Assembly (NCBI GenBank): GCA_029194535.1
Contig: JARFXR010000002.1
Location: 682,001 to 746,000, forward strand
DNA: 64,000 nt
From: Nitrospira sp.
GTDB lineage: Bacteria; Nitrospirota; Nitrospiria; Nitrospirales; Nitrospiraceae
Reading direction: 5' to 3'
Each line of letters begins with the position of its first letter. The stretch's first letter is position 1. A program made the position numbers and the translations under genes. Shown piece after piece: positions 18,360-26,183 of the stretch. The notes under the pieces were generated by a model. It made no database searches, was not told the origin of the DNA, and was given only the letters and a program-made list of their open reading frames with translations.

Positions 18360-18658
18360 TCAGCCTACCGACTTCCATACCGCAAGCTTGGGTACCCGAA
18401 GCTGTTTCCGCCGATGTTCGCCGTGTCGTAGATCGTAGTGCGTCTGATGGTTCATCCGGCTTTCTGCCGATGTGCCGAAGGCGATGGACAAGCGAACGGC
18501 CATTTCGAGGCTAATCCCTGCCCGACCATCAAGATGGCAGACAGCGTCTTCCTGTTGATGACCAGCGCTTGAGATGTCTCTGCAACACTGATCCGGAGCG
18601 GTTCGAGGCATAGCTGCTTGATGATCTCTCCGGGGTGAGGAGAATTGTGCATTCGCAT
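18360..18658 (-). pseudogene. higA: HigA-type antitoxin gene with a one-base frameshift
   Basis: The first part, from the ATG at 18658, reads MRMHNSPHPGEIIKQLCLEP through INRKTLSAIL in one frame. The normal continuation GRAGISLEMAVRLSIAFGTS is found in the next frame, ending at 18360. Adding one base near 18530 (restoring an Asn-Gly turn after SAIL) would give a full HigA-like protein of about 99 residues with its helix-turn-helix. As written, the main frame stops after 68 residues. It could be a true pseudogene or a sequencing error. No HigB toxin is next to it. Confidence 0.75.
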
Positions 18659-18670
18659 CAGTCAACCCTG

Positions 18671-18985
18671 TCAGGCTGCAGTCAGTGGCGAAATGCGATT
18701 GATTTTGCCCTTGGCTTGTCTAGCTGCCTCCCACAAATATACTGCCCCCTGGGCGTTCAACCAAAACTCGGGGGTATTGCCGAATAATCGAGACAGCCGA
18801 AGCGCCATCTCAGGACTCACAGCCCGCCGTTCCCGAAGCACCTCATTCACCGTCTGCCGCGAAACCCCAATGGCCTTGGCAAAGCCCGATACGGTCAATC
18901 CATAATCCGGAAGGAAATCTTCACGCAGCATTTCACCAGGATGAGTGGGGCGCACCTTTCGCGAACTTTTGTTGGGGATACTCAT
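18671..18985 (-). CDS. higA: HigA-family antitoxin / XRE-type regulator
   Basis: 104 residues. THPGEMLREDFLPDYGLTVS followed by the helix-turn-helix FAKAIGVSRQTVNEVLRERR and EMALRLSRLFGNTPEFWLN is a full HigA pattern. Such proteins bind their own promoter and neutralise a HigB mRNA interferase. AGAGG stands seven bases before the ATG. The 60 bases upstream, where higB normally lies, are too short for a toxin, so this is an orphan antitoxin or a regulator. A second, frameshifted HigA gene follows 13 bases later. Confidence 0.85.
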   Translation of the reverse strand: MSIPNKSSRKVRPTHPGEMLREDFLPDYGLTVSGFAKAIGVSRQTVNEVLRERRAVSPEMALRLSRLFGNTPEFWLNAQGAVYLWEAARQAKGKINRISPLTAA

Positions 18986-19046
18986 GCCACGCCTCTTCTG
19001 AATGGTACTCGGTCAATTCGACATTAAATGCACCGCCATTGTTTGT

Positions 19047-20255
19047 TCACACGGGCCTGACGATCTGGACGATTCCTTCGCTCGGGATTCTGGCCAGCGT
19101 CGCCCCGTCTTTTCGCTTCAGGCCCTCGATCTGCACGATCGCCCCACGCTGACAATCACCCCATGCGACATTCGTCTCCGATGCTGCCCGATCCAGCCGG
19201 CCGATTTCGGAGCGTCCCAACTCGTTGCACACCCAGGCTCGCGTGTCCCCTTTCAATTCACGCAGCTCGCTGACGATGCGGAAGGTGTGAGGCGAGCGCT
19301 GCGCGATCGTAGTTCCATCGGTTCGGAGCAGGAGATATGAAAACTTCAGCGAGTCCTTGATGAATCCAACTGCTTCATCAATTTCTTGAATATGAGCCGG
19401 CGGATTCCATGCTCGCTCTTCATGGCACCAGTCGTCGGGATGTCTCAACGCGGGACAGTCTTGTTCGTGCAGGCAGGGACTGTAGACGGTGCATCGCTTC
19501 TCTCGCAGCAAACGGTCCCGGACACGATGGAGCCCCCTGGCTGTTTCCCGAAGCGCAGGCTCAAGCAGCATCAAGGTGCCATGAGGGGAAAGCCACTGCA
19601 GGAGCTCCGCGAGTAGCTCGGCTCGCGCGACGATGGGATCCGACGCATCGAGGTGGAGTTCGTTCAGACAGTTGGCCAGGAGGATGAGATCGAACGGGGC
19701 TTTTTGCTTGACCCTGTCGCGCCACGCCGTTTTCTCGGGTCGCTCCAGATCGGCCTGGCATCGGATGAGTCCTGCCCCTGAAATTCCTGCTTCGTCGCAA
19801 TACCGGTTCCAGAGTTCACCCGCTCGCCGCAATGCTTCGCCGGAGGAATCCACGGCCAGGGCCGAGAGACGCCCGGCCGCTTCAGGATGACTTTGGCAAA
19901 GCCAGTCGAGCACGGCCAGGCTACCGGTCCCAGGGCCTGCTCCCAGGTCGAGGAGTCGCAAGCCCCTTCTGCCTTCGTTCAATGGTGCGTCCGGCGGCAG
20001 CTCCTCGAGCAGGACCTGCACCTTCGACAGATTTACCGGCATGAAATAGGCGATGTAGGCTGCAACATTGGACGATTCGTCGAGATAGCGGGACGCCAAA
20101 GACCCTCTACCTTTGGTGAACAGGTGGGAAAGCTGTGCGACGGTGGAAGGGATCCCGGCGGCAGGAGCCCCAGCCACTGTCCGAGCGACCTGATCCATGA
20201 CTTTGAGCACAAGAGGGGACAGAGGCGCCGAGAGGCGGCCTTTCGGTCCGTGCAT
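19047..20255 (-). CDS. Rsm22/METTL17-like class I SAM methyltransferase
   Basis: 402 residues. The SAM-binding motif LRLLDLGAGPGTGSLAVLDW lies near residue 100 and a motif-IV-like segment LILLANCLNEL near 200. Farther on, CLHEQDC, then ALRHPDDWCHEE, matches the cysteine pattern of the Rsm22 family, whose mitochondrial members assist small ribosomal subunit assembly and bind an iron-sulfur cluster. A ribosome-associated methyltransferase-like role is likely; the true reaction is unproven even for the family. It is divergent from the 82-residue gene at 20293. Confidence 0.8.
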   Translation of the reverse strand: MHGPKGRLSAPLSPLVLKVMDQVARTVAGAPAAGIPSTVAQLSHLFTKGRGSLASRYLDESSNVAAYIAYFMPVNLSKVQVLLEELPPDAPLNEGRRGLRLLDLGAGPGTGSLAVLDWLCQSHPEAAGRLSALAVDSSGEALRRAGELWNRYCDEAGISGAGLIRCQADLERPEKTAWRDRVKQKAPFDLILLANCLNELHLDASDPIVARAELLAELLQWLSPHGTLMLLEPALRETARGLHRVRDRLLREKRCTVYSPCLHEQDCPALRHPDDWCHEERAWNPPAHIQEIDEAVGFIKDSLKFSYLLLRTDGTTIAQRSPHTFRIVSELRELKGDTRAWVCNELGRSEIGRLDRAASETNVAWGDCQRGAIVQIEGLKRKDGATLARIPSEGIVQIVRPV

Positions 20256-20292
20256 GGGCTAGTGTATGCTCAGGGCGTGAGGGAGGACAACT

Positions 20293-20541
20293 ATGACGGA
20301 CGAAATCCTCAAGGCGTATAAAGAGGTGGAACTGGCAGTCGAACGCTATACCAAGTTGCTGCAGGACCATGCCCTGATGCTGCAAAACATGGAGCCGCCA
20401 GGTTCCGACAAGGTGGTTCGGATGACGCAGGGATCCAAGGCGATGCGCGACAGCGCCATGATCTATCTGTCATATGCGAAGTATGTCGCCTACGGGATGC
20501 CGGCGAGCGAAGAGATGATCGAGGACGAGATCCAAGGATAG
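20293..20541 (+). CDS. Small conserved-looking protein of unknown function
   Basis: 82 residues from an ATG with a strong GGGAGG site. The sequence (MTDEILKAYKEVELAVERYT, then MRDSAMIYLSYAKYVAYGM) predicts two or three helices and no signal peptide or metal motif. I recognise no family. It is monocistronic, followed about 90 bases later by a strong terminator shared with the oxidoreductase operon. Confidence 0.65.
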   Translation: MTDEILKAYKEVELAVERYTKLLQDHALMLQNMEPPGSDKVVRMTQGSKAMRDSAMIYLSYAKYVAYGMPASEEMIEDEIQG

Positions 20542-20631
20542 ACTCGTCGCTCGTATGCCGTGAAGCGCCGTTCGTGGTTCGTACGACATACGTTTGATGA
20601 ATGACGAAGAACGCGGCGCGCGGTAAAATTA

Positions 20632-20664
20632 AAAGAGCCTGTCCGGAACCCGGACAGGCTCTTT
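20632..20664. terminator. Bidirectional intrinsic terminator
   Basis: A perfect 15-bp stem (AAAGAGCCTGTCCGG, 20632-20646, with its complement 20650-20664) closes a 3-base loop. On the minus strand it is followed by TTTTAATTTT, giving a strong terminator for the oxidoreductase operon that ends at 20688; on the plus strand a shorter T-tract follows the 82-residue gene. Confidence 0.9.
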
Positions 20665-20687
20665 ATGTTTCACCAGGCCGTGCGCCG

Positions 20688-22031
20688 TCAGATGCTGCGC
20701 ATAAAGTGAGCGACTTCGTCGGGATTGACGACACCACCCATGATCTGCGACATCGCCACATTGGTGGATTTCTTGCCGGTCAGGCCGGACTCAACTTCGT
20801 CCACGATCAACTCCACCGGCATCGACTGACCGCCGTAGACCCGCGGGCCGCCGATGATCTTCGCCTTGGAGAATCCGTAGATCGCCGTCGCGACTTCTTT
20901 CGCCAACCAACCGACGTAGTTGAATTCCGGCACCACGATCAGCTTGGCCTTTCCGCAGAGCTCCCGGAGTTCCTTCGTCGGGAACGGGCGGAGCGAGCGG
21001 ACCTTGATGAGCCCGACTTTCAAGCCCTTTTCCTTGCAGAGGCGCACCGCTTCACGCGACTGAGCCGCAGCGCTGCCCGAAGCGATGATGATCGCATCGG
21101 CGCCTTCGACATTTTCGGCCGTCAGCAGTCCGCCCATATATTTGTTGATGTACTTACGCGAACGTTCCACCGCCGCCCAAACTTCCTGCTGCCATACGGC
21201 GTGGATGTTGTAGGCCATGAAGTTCGACTTCTGAACCGGAGCATCGCGAGACAGGCGCGCGGGAGGATTCTCCGCATCAAGCACGGGCACAGCTCCGCGC
21301 CAGGCTTCGCGGGGCGGGAGTTTGATCCCTCGGTCCTGCATGCGCACATACCCGCGGGCGTGCGTGACGAAAAAACCGTCGCAGCACACGCCAACCGGCA
21401 GCGTCACATCGTTCTTTTCGCTGATGGTGAACCCGGCCATGGTGAAGTCGAACATGTCCTGCTGGTTCTCGGCATGGAAGACGATCATGCCGCAATTCAG
21501 CAAGTAGGAAACCTCGATGTTGTCCGGCTGAATGGCCAACGGAGCGTTGACGACACGGCACGTGAACATGGCGACCACCGGCAGCCGGTGCCCCGGCCAG
21601 GACGCAATGCCTTCGAGGCCTCGCAAGGTGCCTGGTCCTGCGGTGGCGGTGTAACACCGGACACCCGATCGCGATCCGCCCGCAATCGCAGCCATGACAC
21701 CGACTTCCTCTTCGCCGCGATAATATTCTTTGACGTATCCTTCGCCGTAGAGCACCCCGACCAGCTGCATCGTTTCACTCTGCGGGGTGATCGGATAGGC
21801 AATGGCCAGATCGACATTCGAACGGCGGATCGCCTCCTTGGCCGCTTCGCTTCCGGTAATAAATTCTTTGGTTCTCGGAGCCTCGTGAAACATGTATTCC
21901 GGCGTCACGACTTTCTGCCGCTTCGCCTCGGCATGAGGGTCCTTCTTCCCGTCGGACTTCGGAACCGCCACGCTGGTGATCGGATCACCCTGTGGGTTGG
22001 TCTTTTGCTGGGCTTCCAACGCTTCACTCAT
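20688..22031 (-). CDS. 2-oxoacid (pyruvate or 2-oxoglutarate):ferredoxin oxidoreductase, alpha subunit
   Basis: 447 residues from the ATG at 22031, which has AAGAGG seven bases upstream. Domain I of the OFOR alpha chain is seen in LAIAYPITPQSETMQLVG and GVMAAIAGGSRSGVRCYTAT; domain II follows near ADAIIIASGSAAAQSREAVR. With the beta (TPP) chain it catalyses reversible decarboxylation to acyl-CoA with ferredoxin; in the rTCA cycle it carboxylates acetyl-CoA or succinyl-CoA. Sequence alone does not tell which. It is the last gene of the five-gene operon and ends 24 bases before a terminator. Confidence 0.9.
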   Translation of the reverse strand: MSEALEAQQKTNPQGDPITSVAVPKSDGKKDPHAEAKRQKVVTPEYMFHEAPRTKEFITGSEAAKEAIRRSNVDLAIAYPITPQSETMQLVGVLYGEGYVKEYYRGEEEVGVMAAIAGGSRSGVRCYTATAGPGTLRGLEGIASWPGHRLPVVAMFTCRVVNAPLAIQPDNIEVSYLLNCGMIVFHAENQQDMFDFTMAGFTISEKNDVTLPVGVCCDGFFVTHARGYVRMQDRGIKLPPREAWRGAVPVLDAENPPARLSRDAPVQKSNFMAYNIHAVWQQEVWAAVERSRKYINKYMGGLLTAENVEGADAIIIASGSAAAQSREAVRLCKEKGLKVGLIKVRSLRPFPTKELRELCGKAKLIVVPEFNYVGWLAKEVATAIYGFSKAKIIGGPRVYGGQSMPVELIVDEVESGLTGKKSTNVAMSQIMGGVVNPDEVAHFMRSI

Positions 22032-22074
22032 GATCACACCTCTTTAAGTGATGAGCCGATTCGCTCAGCTACAA

Positions 22075-22839
22075 CTACCCTTCTCGTTTCATGTGTTCCG
22101 CGGAATGACCGAACATGGCGGCGCTGCCCGTCCCGTCTGGGGACGGAGCGAAGGTCATCGGATTTGTATGGGTCTTTCCGCCGTGCACTTTCGACTGTGT
22201 GCCCGTAAAGCGAACGTTTTCTCCGCTTGTCGGCAGCTTGATGCCCATTTCTTCGCGAACCTTTTTGAAAATTTGCGCGACGCGCTTGATCTTCGCCGTA
22301 TCGGAGTCGCGGATCGTCAGCATGGCATCCTCATGGCCTTGCTCGGCACAAATGGCCATGGTGCAGCAATTGGTCCCCGCCCGGATCATCTTGAGCGTGA
22401 GATTCGCATAGTGGCAATGGACGCCGATGAAAATACACGCCTCGATTTTGTTGCCCCAGATCGTCAGGTTGGGATGGTTGGGGTTAATGACCTCTTCAGG
22501 ATCGATTTTTGGATACTTCGGGCGATAATCCGGCATCGGGATGATCATGACTTCGGGAATCTGCGCGGCGATCTCCAAGGTGGCCTTGGCCTTTTCCACT
22601 GCGTGATCATTCCAGGCCCACAGCAACAAGGGACCGGGAAAGATCGTGGCGTTCGGGCTGGTCAACATCTTTCGCGCCATCTCTTCGATGACCTTCTCCT
22701 CGTTCGGCTCCAGCAGTCCGTAATACAGCCCCTGACCGGGATCAGGCAGCGCCACGCCCAGCTGCGCCGCAGAAGGTGGATGAAACCCGGCCGGACCCGG
22801 GACAATGATCTTTTCTCTCGTGTCTGGTGTGGTCGCCAC
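22075..22839 (-). CDS. Fifth (epsilon) subunit of 2-oxoacid:ferredoxin oxidoreductase
   Basis: 254 residues from a GTG at 22839 with GGGGAG six bases upstream; an in-frame TTG two codons earlier is the alternative. Hallmarks of a known fold are not obvious. It contains VHCHYANLTLKMIRAGTNCC, several Cys, and a C-terminal TGTQSKVHGGKTHTNPMTF. The position between delta and alpha genes, plus the five-gene make-up known from Hydrogenobacter thermophilus, identifies it as the extra subunit. Its role is not established; structural or electron-transfer functions are guesses. Confidence 0.75.
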   Translation of the reverse strand: MATTPDTREKIIVPGPAGFHPPSAAQLGVALPDPGQGLYYGLLEPNEEKVIEEMARKMLTSPNATIFPGPLLLWAWNDHAVEKAKATLEIAAQIPEVMIIPMPDYRPKYPKIDPEEVINPNHPNLTIWGNKIEACIFIGVHCHYANLTLKMIRAGTNCCTMAICAEQGHEDAMLTIRDSDTAKIKRVAQIFKKVREEMGIKLPTSGENVRFTGTQSKVHGGKTHTNPMTFAPSPDGTGSAAMFGHSAEHMKREG

Positions 22840-22861
22840 GCCCAACTCCCCTTTCTGGTGC

Positions 22862-23185
22862 TTACCCGACTACGGGGCTCGCCAAGACTGCGGTGGTGCT
22901 CTTTTCACCGTAGGTGATGTTGTCGGTCAAGGCGGCTTTCGGCAATTGGTCGATCATGATCATCTTGATGGCGTTGTTCTTCGCCATATTGTCGCAAACC
23001 CATACGCATTGCGCGCAGCCCTTGCACCGGTCCACCGCCACATAGGCCGAGCCGTACTTGAAACCCTTGTCCTTGCCCATCTCATCGCTGTACAGAATCG
23101 TGTTGGCTTCCGGACAATACTGTGTGCAAAGCTTACAGCTCTTCGCAGCACAAATCTCAACACTAATATCGGCTACAAGATACAT
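22862..23185 (-). CDS. 2-oxoacid:ferredoxin oxidoreductase, delta (ferredoxin-like) subunit
   Basis: 107 residues. Two [4Fe-4S] sites: CAAKSCKLCTQYCPE (about 12-26; C-x4-C-x2-C-x3-CP) and CKGCAQCVWVC (about 54-64). It relays electrons between the TPP site of the beta subunit and free ferredoxin. AAGGAG before the ATG at 23185; nine bases downstream of the gamma gene. The first site has an x4 spacing in place of x2 between its first two cysteines. Confidence 0.88.
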   Translation of the reverse strand: MYLVADISVEICAAKSCKLCTQYCPEANTILYSDEMGKDKGFKYGSAYVAVDRCKGCAQCVWVCDNMAKNNAIKMIMIDQLPKAALTDNITYGEKSTTAVLASPVVG

Positions 23186-23194
23186 GGTGCTCCT

Positions 23195-23911
23195 TTAGGC
23201 GTTGGCAGCCGCGACCGGTTCTTCCGCACGCTTGATTTGTGGAGCGGCCCAACCGTGATCGACGGCATAATTCCATCCCGCCCGCATGACCGCAACGTTC
23301 TTTTCGATCAATTCTTGCTTCTTCTTGAATTTTCGTTCGACGACACTGTCCAAGGCCGCCGTTCCTCCCGACACCACAAAACCTTTACCCAGAAAACGAT
23401 CCTTCACGGCCTGCTCCAGACCCGCCATGTTGGTGAGCCCGGTAATCGCCCCGATGCAACCCATCAGCGCCATGTTCGTCGCCAGATCCATACCGGCGAC
23501 CTCCAACGAGGTCTTCGTCGCGGGGAAGTAGTAGAGCTTCGCGCGGCGCTCTTCCAACTCCCGAGCCTGATCCTTGTGGAGCTTCATCGGCCCGTCATTG
23601 TTGATGAGCGCGATTCCGTCTTCCTTCAGTCCGAAGTAGAACGGCATCGTGTAGGACTTGCCGTGCGTGATGACCTGCGGATGGAAAATGATGATGATGT
23701 GTGGGAACGTGATCTCACCGATCTCATAGATGGCTTCATCCGACACGCGAACATAGCTTTCGACCGGCGCCATCCGCTTTTCCGATCCGTAAAACGGAAC
23801 GATCGTGCTTTCTCCTCCGGCATTGATGACGGCCGTACTCAAGATGTGAGAGCCGGTCACGACTCCTTGACCTCCGACGCCCGCCATCCGAATGTTGAAT
23901 CGTTTTGCCAT
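23195..23911 (-). CDS. 2-oxoacid:ferredoxin oxidoreductase, gamma subunit
   Basis: 238 residues. The family start is clear: FNIRMAGVGGQGVVTGSHIL, followed by AVINAGGESTIVPFYGSEKR and PVESYVRVSDEAIY. This domain contributes to CoA binding and subunit contacts in OFOR enzymes. The C-terminal 60 residues are rich in Lys and Glu and extend past the usual domain. GAAGGGAG before the ATG. It lies between the beta and delta genes with short gaps. Confidence 0.9.
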   Translation of the reverse strand: MAKRFNIRMAGVGGQGVVTGSHILSTAVINAGGESTIVPFYGSEKRMAPVESYVRVSDEAIYEIGEITFPHIIIIFHPQVITHGKSYTMPFYFGLKEDGIALINNDGPMKLHKDQARELEERRAKLYYFPATKTSLEVAGMDLATNMALMGCIGAITGLTNMAGLEQAVKDRFLGKGFVVSGGTAALDSVVERKFKKKQELIEKNVAVMRAGWNYAVDHGWAAPQIKRAEEPVAAANA

Positions 23912-23935
23912 GGTCCGGTCTCCCTTCTCTGGGTG

Positions 23936-24838
23936 TTAGGCCTTGCCCGGAATCGCCCCGGCAGGAGCAGCCGGCTTCGGGAGAAACTCCTTGTAGCCAT
24001 AGCGCTCGGTCAAATACTGCTTGGCTTCGTCGCTGATGTACTCCGAAAATGCATACCGATCGTTCTCAACCGTCTTCGCGTCCTCCATGACCTTATCGGT
24101 AGGAATCGCGTATTCGATATTGCAGGAGGTGTACGCCTGAATGTACGCGGAACCGACTTCTCTGGCGATCAATACGGCCTTCTTGATGACGCTCTCAACA
24201 CGGCGGGGATTGTTCGGAACAACCGTCGCGACGTAGGCACAGCCGGCCACCTTGGCCATCTGCACCATATCCATCTTTTCAAACTTCTTGCCGAGGGGAG
24301 CCATCTTCAACACGGCGCCGCGGTTGGTCATACCGCTCTCCTGACCGCCGGTGTTGCCATAGACTTCGTTGTCCAGCATGATCGTCGTGAACCGCTCCTT
24401 CCGGAACCAGGAATGGAGAACCTGCTGGAACCCGATGTCGGCTGTACCGCCGTCACCCGCCATCACCACCACATCCTTGGGTTTGTCACCGAACCGGAGA
24501 CGGAGCCCACGAGACAATCCGCTCGCGACGCCATTCTGGTCTCCGTAATTGCCGTAGACGAAGGGAATGGCAGCCTGGGAAATAGCCAGACGACCGCAGC
24601 CGGCAGTGCCGACCGTAATGGTATCCTCGGGATTGGGGAATGCGATCATGGCGAGACGGATGAAGAGAGTCATTGCGCAACCGGCGCACATCGGATGTTC
24701 TTCCAGGACTTCCTTGAAGCTGCCCATCTGAGAGACGGAGATTTTCTTTCCGAAGGGACCATGCTCGACCATGTCCCGATATTCTTTCGGCATGAACTTT
24801 TCAAACCCATTGGAGAACTTCACATAATCAAGACTCAT
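23936..24838 (-). CDS. 2-oxoacid:ferredoxin oxidoreductase, beta (TPP-binding) subunit
   Basis: 300 residues from the ATG at 24838, chosen over an upstream in-frame start because GGAGGT stands eight bases before it. MCAGCAM near residue 45 and GTAGCGRLA provide [4Fe-4S] cysteines; the thiamine-diphosphate motif is VVMAGDGGTADIGFQQV followed by LDNEVYGNTGGQESG. It is the catalytic chain for acyl-CoA carboxylation. First gene of the operon; the promoter is about 136 bases upstream, leaving a long leader. Confidence 0.92.
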   Translation of the reverse strand: MSLDYVKFSNGFEKFMPKEYRDMVEHGPFGKKISVSQMGSFKEVLEEHPMCAGCAMTLFIRLAMIAFPNPEDTITVGTAGCGRLAISQAAIPFVYGNYGDQNGVASGLSRGLRLRFGDKPKDVVVMAGDGGTADIGFQQVLHSWFRKERFTTIMLDNEVYGNTGGQESGMTNRGAVLKMAPLGKKFEKMDMVQMAKVAGCAYVATVVPNNPRRVESVIKKAVLIAREVGSAYIQAYTSCNIEYAIPTDKVMEDAKTVENDRYAFSEYISDEAKQYLTERYGYKEFLPKPAAPAGAIPGKA

Positions 24839-24861
24839 CGGGACACCTCCCTCTCTCGTGA

Positions 24862-24884
24862 CACCGGCCATCGACCAGCCGGTG
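24862..24884 (-). other. Leader hairpin upstream of the oxidoreductase beta gene
   Basis: CACCGGC (24862-24868) and GCCGGTG (24878-24884) pair around a nine-base loop, 24 bases upstream of the ATG. It lies in the transcribed leader and could affect translation or RNA stability. No known riboswitch was recognised. Confidence 0.35.
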
Positions 24885-24973
24885 AACAGCTATGATTGTG
24901 CGCAACAAACCTGCAGGAAATCGAGGCTGGATGAACCGCGTTGATACTTCCACACACTTTCAAAAGTTCGATC

Positions 24974-25003
24974 ATCGTAGCAAAGGCGAAAAAAGACTGT
25001 CAA
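24974..25003 (-). promoter_or_regulatory. Sigma-70-type promoter of the oxidoreductase operon
   Basis: TTGACA (24998-25003), 18-base spacer and TACGAT (24974-24979) on the minus strand. The 414-base stretch 24839-25252 otherwise holds only the leader, its hairpin and, beyond the promoter, about 250 bases in which I see nothing. Confidence 0.65.
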
Positions 25004-25252
25004 CGGCAATGTTACTCCCACACTCAACCGGGCTTGTCGGTTCAAAGTCTATAACTTCCTGATAATCAACGCAACTTCTCAGAAGACCCACCGTCGCCGA
25101 AAGAAGGCCTAGCAGCAGATCATTCGATAGGCCATTCGCCCTAACCTCATTCTCCGCTTGCGGAAAACCACGACACGCGCGAGTATATTCATCTGGCTCG
25201 CAGGATGGCGGACGTTGCCGATTCGACGGAATCTGTCTACACTAGGAACATA

Positions 25253-25501
25253 ATGAACAAGCGCGTCATGATCCCTGGGGAGGATGAGGGGGCTCAGCAT
25301 GTGGGAGGAGTCCATAAACGCCCACCTATTCCCGATAGTTCCCTCAAGGCCGAATGTCCAAAATTCATGAGCCATGGTCCCTGCGGTGGTGTACGCAAAG
25401 GCGGGCTCTGTGAAGTGTATCCCGACATGAAATGCCCCTGGGTTTCGTTGTATATCGAACTGGAAAAGATCGGCCAAACCGAGTGGATGAAACAACTGTG
25501 A
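25253..25501 (+). CDS. Stand-alone MTHFR_C-type cysteine protein
   Basis: 82 residues from an ATG with AGGA six bases upstream (an in-frame ATG at 25205 is possible). The core ECPKFMSHGPCGGVRKGG followed by LCEVYPDMKCPW matches the small C-terminal domain found with methylenetetrahydrofolate reductase in some bacteria (MTHFR_C, also part of MetV-type proteins). Four Cys could bind zinc or an iron-sulfur centre. A separate MetF lacking this domain is encoded 3 kb downstream, so the two may work as partners; that is inference. The gene is followed by queF. Confidence 0.75.
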   Translation: MNKRVMIPGEDEGAQHVGGVHKRPPIPDSSLKAECPKFMSHGPCGGVRKGGLCEVYPDMKCPWVSLYIELEKIGQTEWMKQL

Positions 25502-25617
25502 AGACCGTGAAGCGGTCCTGGTGGAGTGTGGAGCGCCCGAAAGCCTGAACGAGATACGCCTCAGCAGATACGAGCGACGTCGCTTGATACACGACAAAAG
25601 CCGGGAAGGAGTGAAGA

Positions 25618-26022
25618 GTGCAGAAGAGAGCCGCCAAGACGACCCACCTGGGCTACAACGATCGGCACGCCAAAAGCGGTATCACAGCCCCCTTACCGGA
25701 TATCGAAACGTTTCCCAACCAGTACAAGGGATACGAAATCACCATCGAGATTCCAGAGTACACGGCAATTTGTCCTAAAACGGGACTGCCGGATTTCGGA
25801 ACAATCACGGTGCACTACATGCCGGACAAAGCATGTCTGGAGCTCAAGTCCCTGAAGATGTACATTCATGCCTATCGCGACCTCGGGATCTTCTATGAAA
25901 ACGCCGTCAACCGCGTGCTCCACGACGTCACAAGGGCTTGCCGGCCCGTATGGGCGAAGGTGACCGGCACCTTTGCCGCGCGCGGAGGGCTACGAAGCGT
26001 TATCGAAGCCCGCTACCCTTGA
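25618..26022 (+). CDS. queF: NADPH-dependent 7-cyano-7-deazaguanine (preQ0) reductase
   Basis: 134 residues, the short single-domain QueF type. It starts with GTG at 25618 behind AAGGAG. The catalytic Cys is in YTAICPKTGLPDFG, the family motif ELKSLKMY follows, and the C terminus keeps VTGTFAARGG. It reduces preQ0 to preQ1 for queuosine in tRNA. No other queuosine gene is in the window. Confidence 0.92.
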   Translation: MQKRAAKTTHLGYNDRHAKSGITAPLPDIETFPNQYKGYEITIEIPEYTAICPKTGLPDFGTITVHYMPDKACLELKSLKMYIHAYRDLGIFYENAVNRVLHDVTRACRPVWAKVTGTFAARGGLRSVIEARYP

Positions 26023-26183
26023 TGGCGCTCCGTCACACTCAACCGAACTGAAGCGGTCAGCATCATGGTCGCCGCATGGGTCCTGGTTCGTTCGATCTCT
26101 CCATACTACCGGATCTGCTCGACGACGGGCTCAAGGAATCCCAACATGGTCGCTGATCACCACACCGAACGATCTCTCGGCTG

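Noticed and set aside
18986-19046. HigB toxin gene upstream of the intact antitoxin
   Set aside because: Only about 60 bases are available before the methyltransferase stop codon, too short for a HigB protein.
22805-24895. Long plus-strand open frame (about 696 codons) opposite the oxidoreductase operon
   Set aside because: It is antisense to four clearly recognised genes and shows no protein motif; such shadows are common in GC-rich DNA. The same applies to the plus-strand frames at 8442-10139, 11794-13179, 13330-14610 and 20601-22208.
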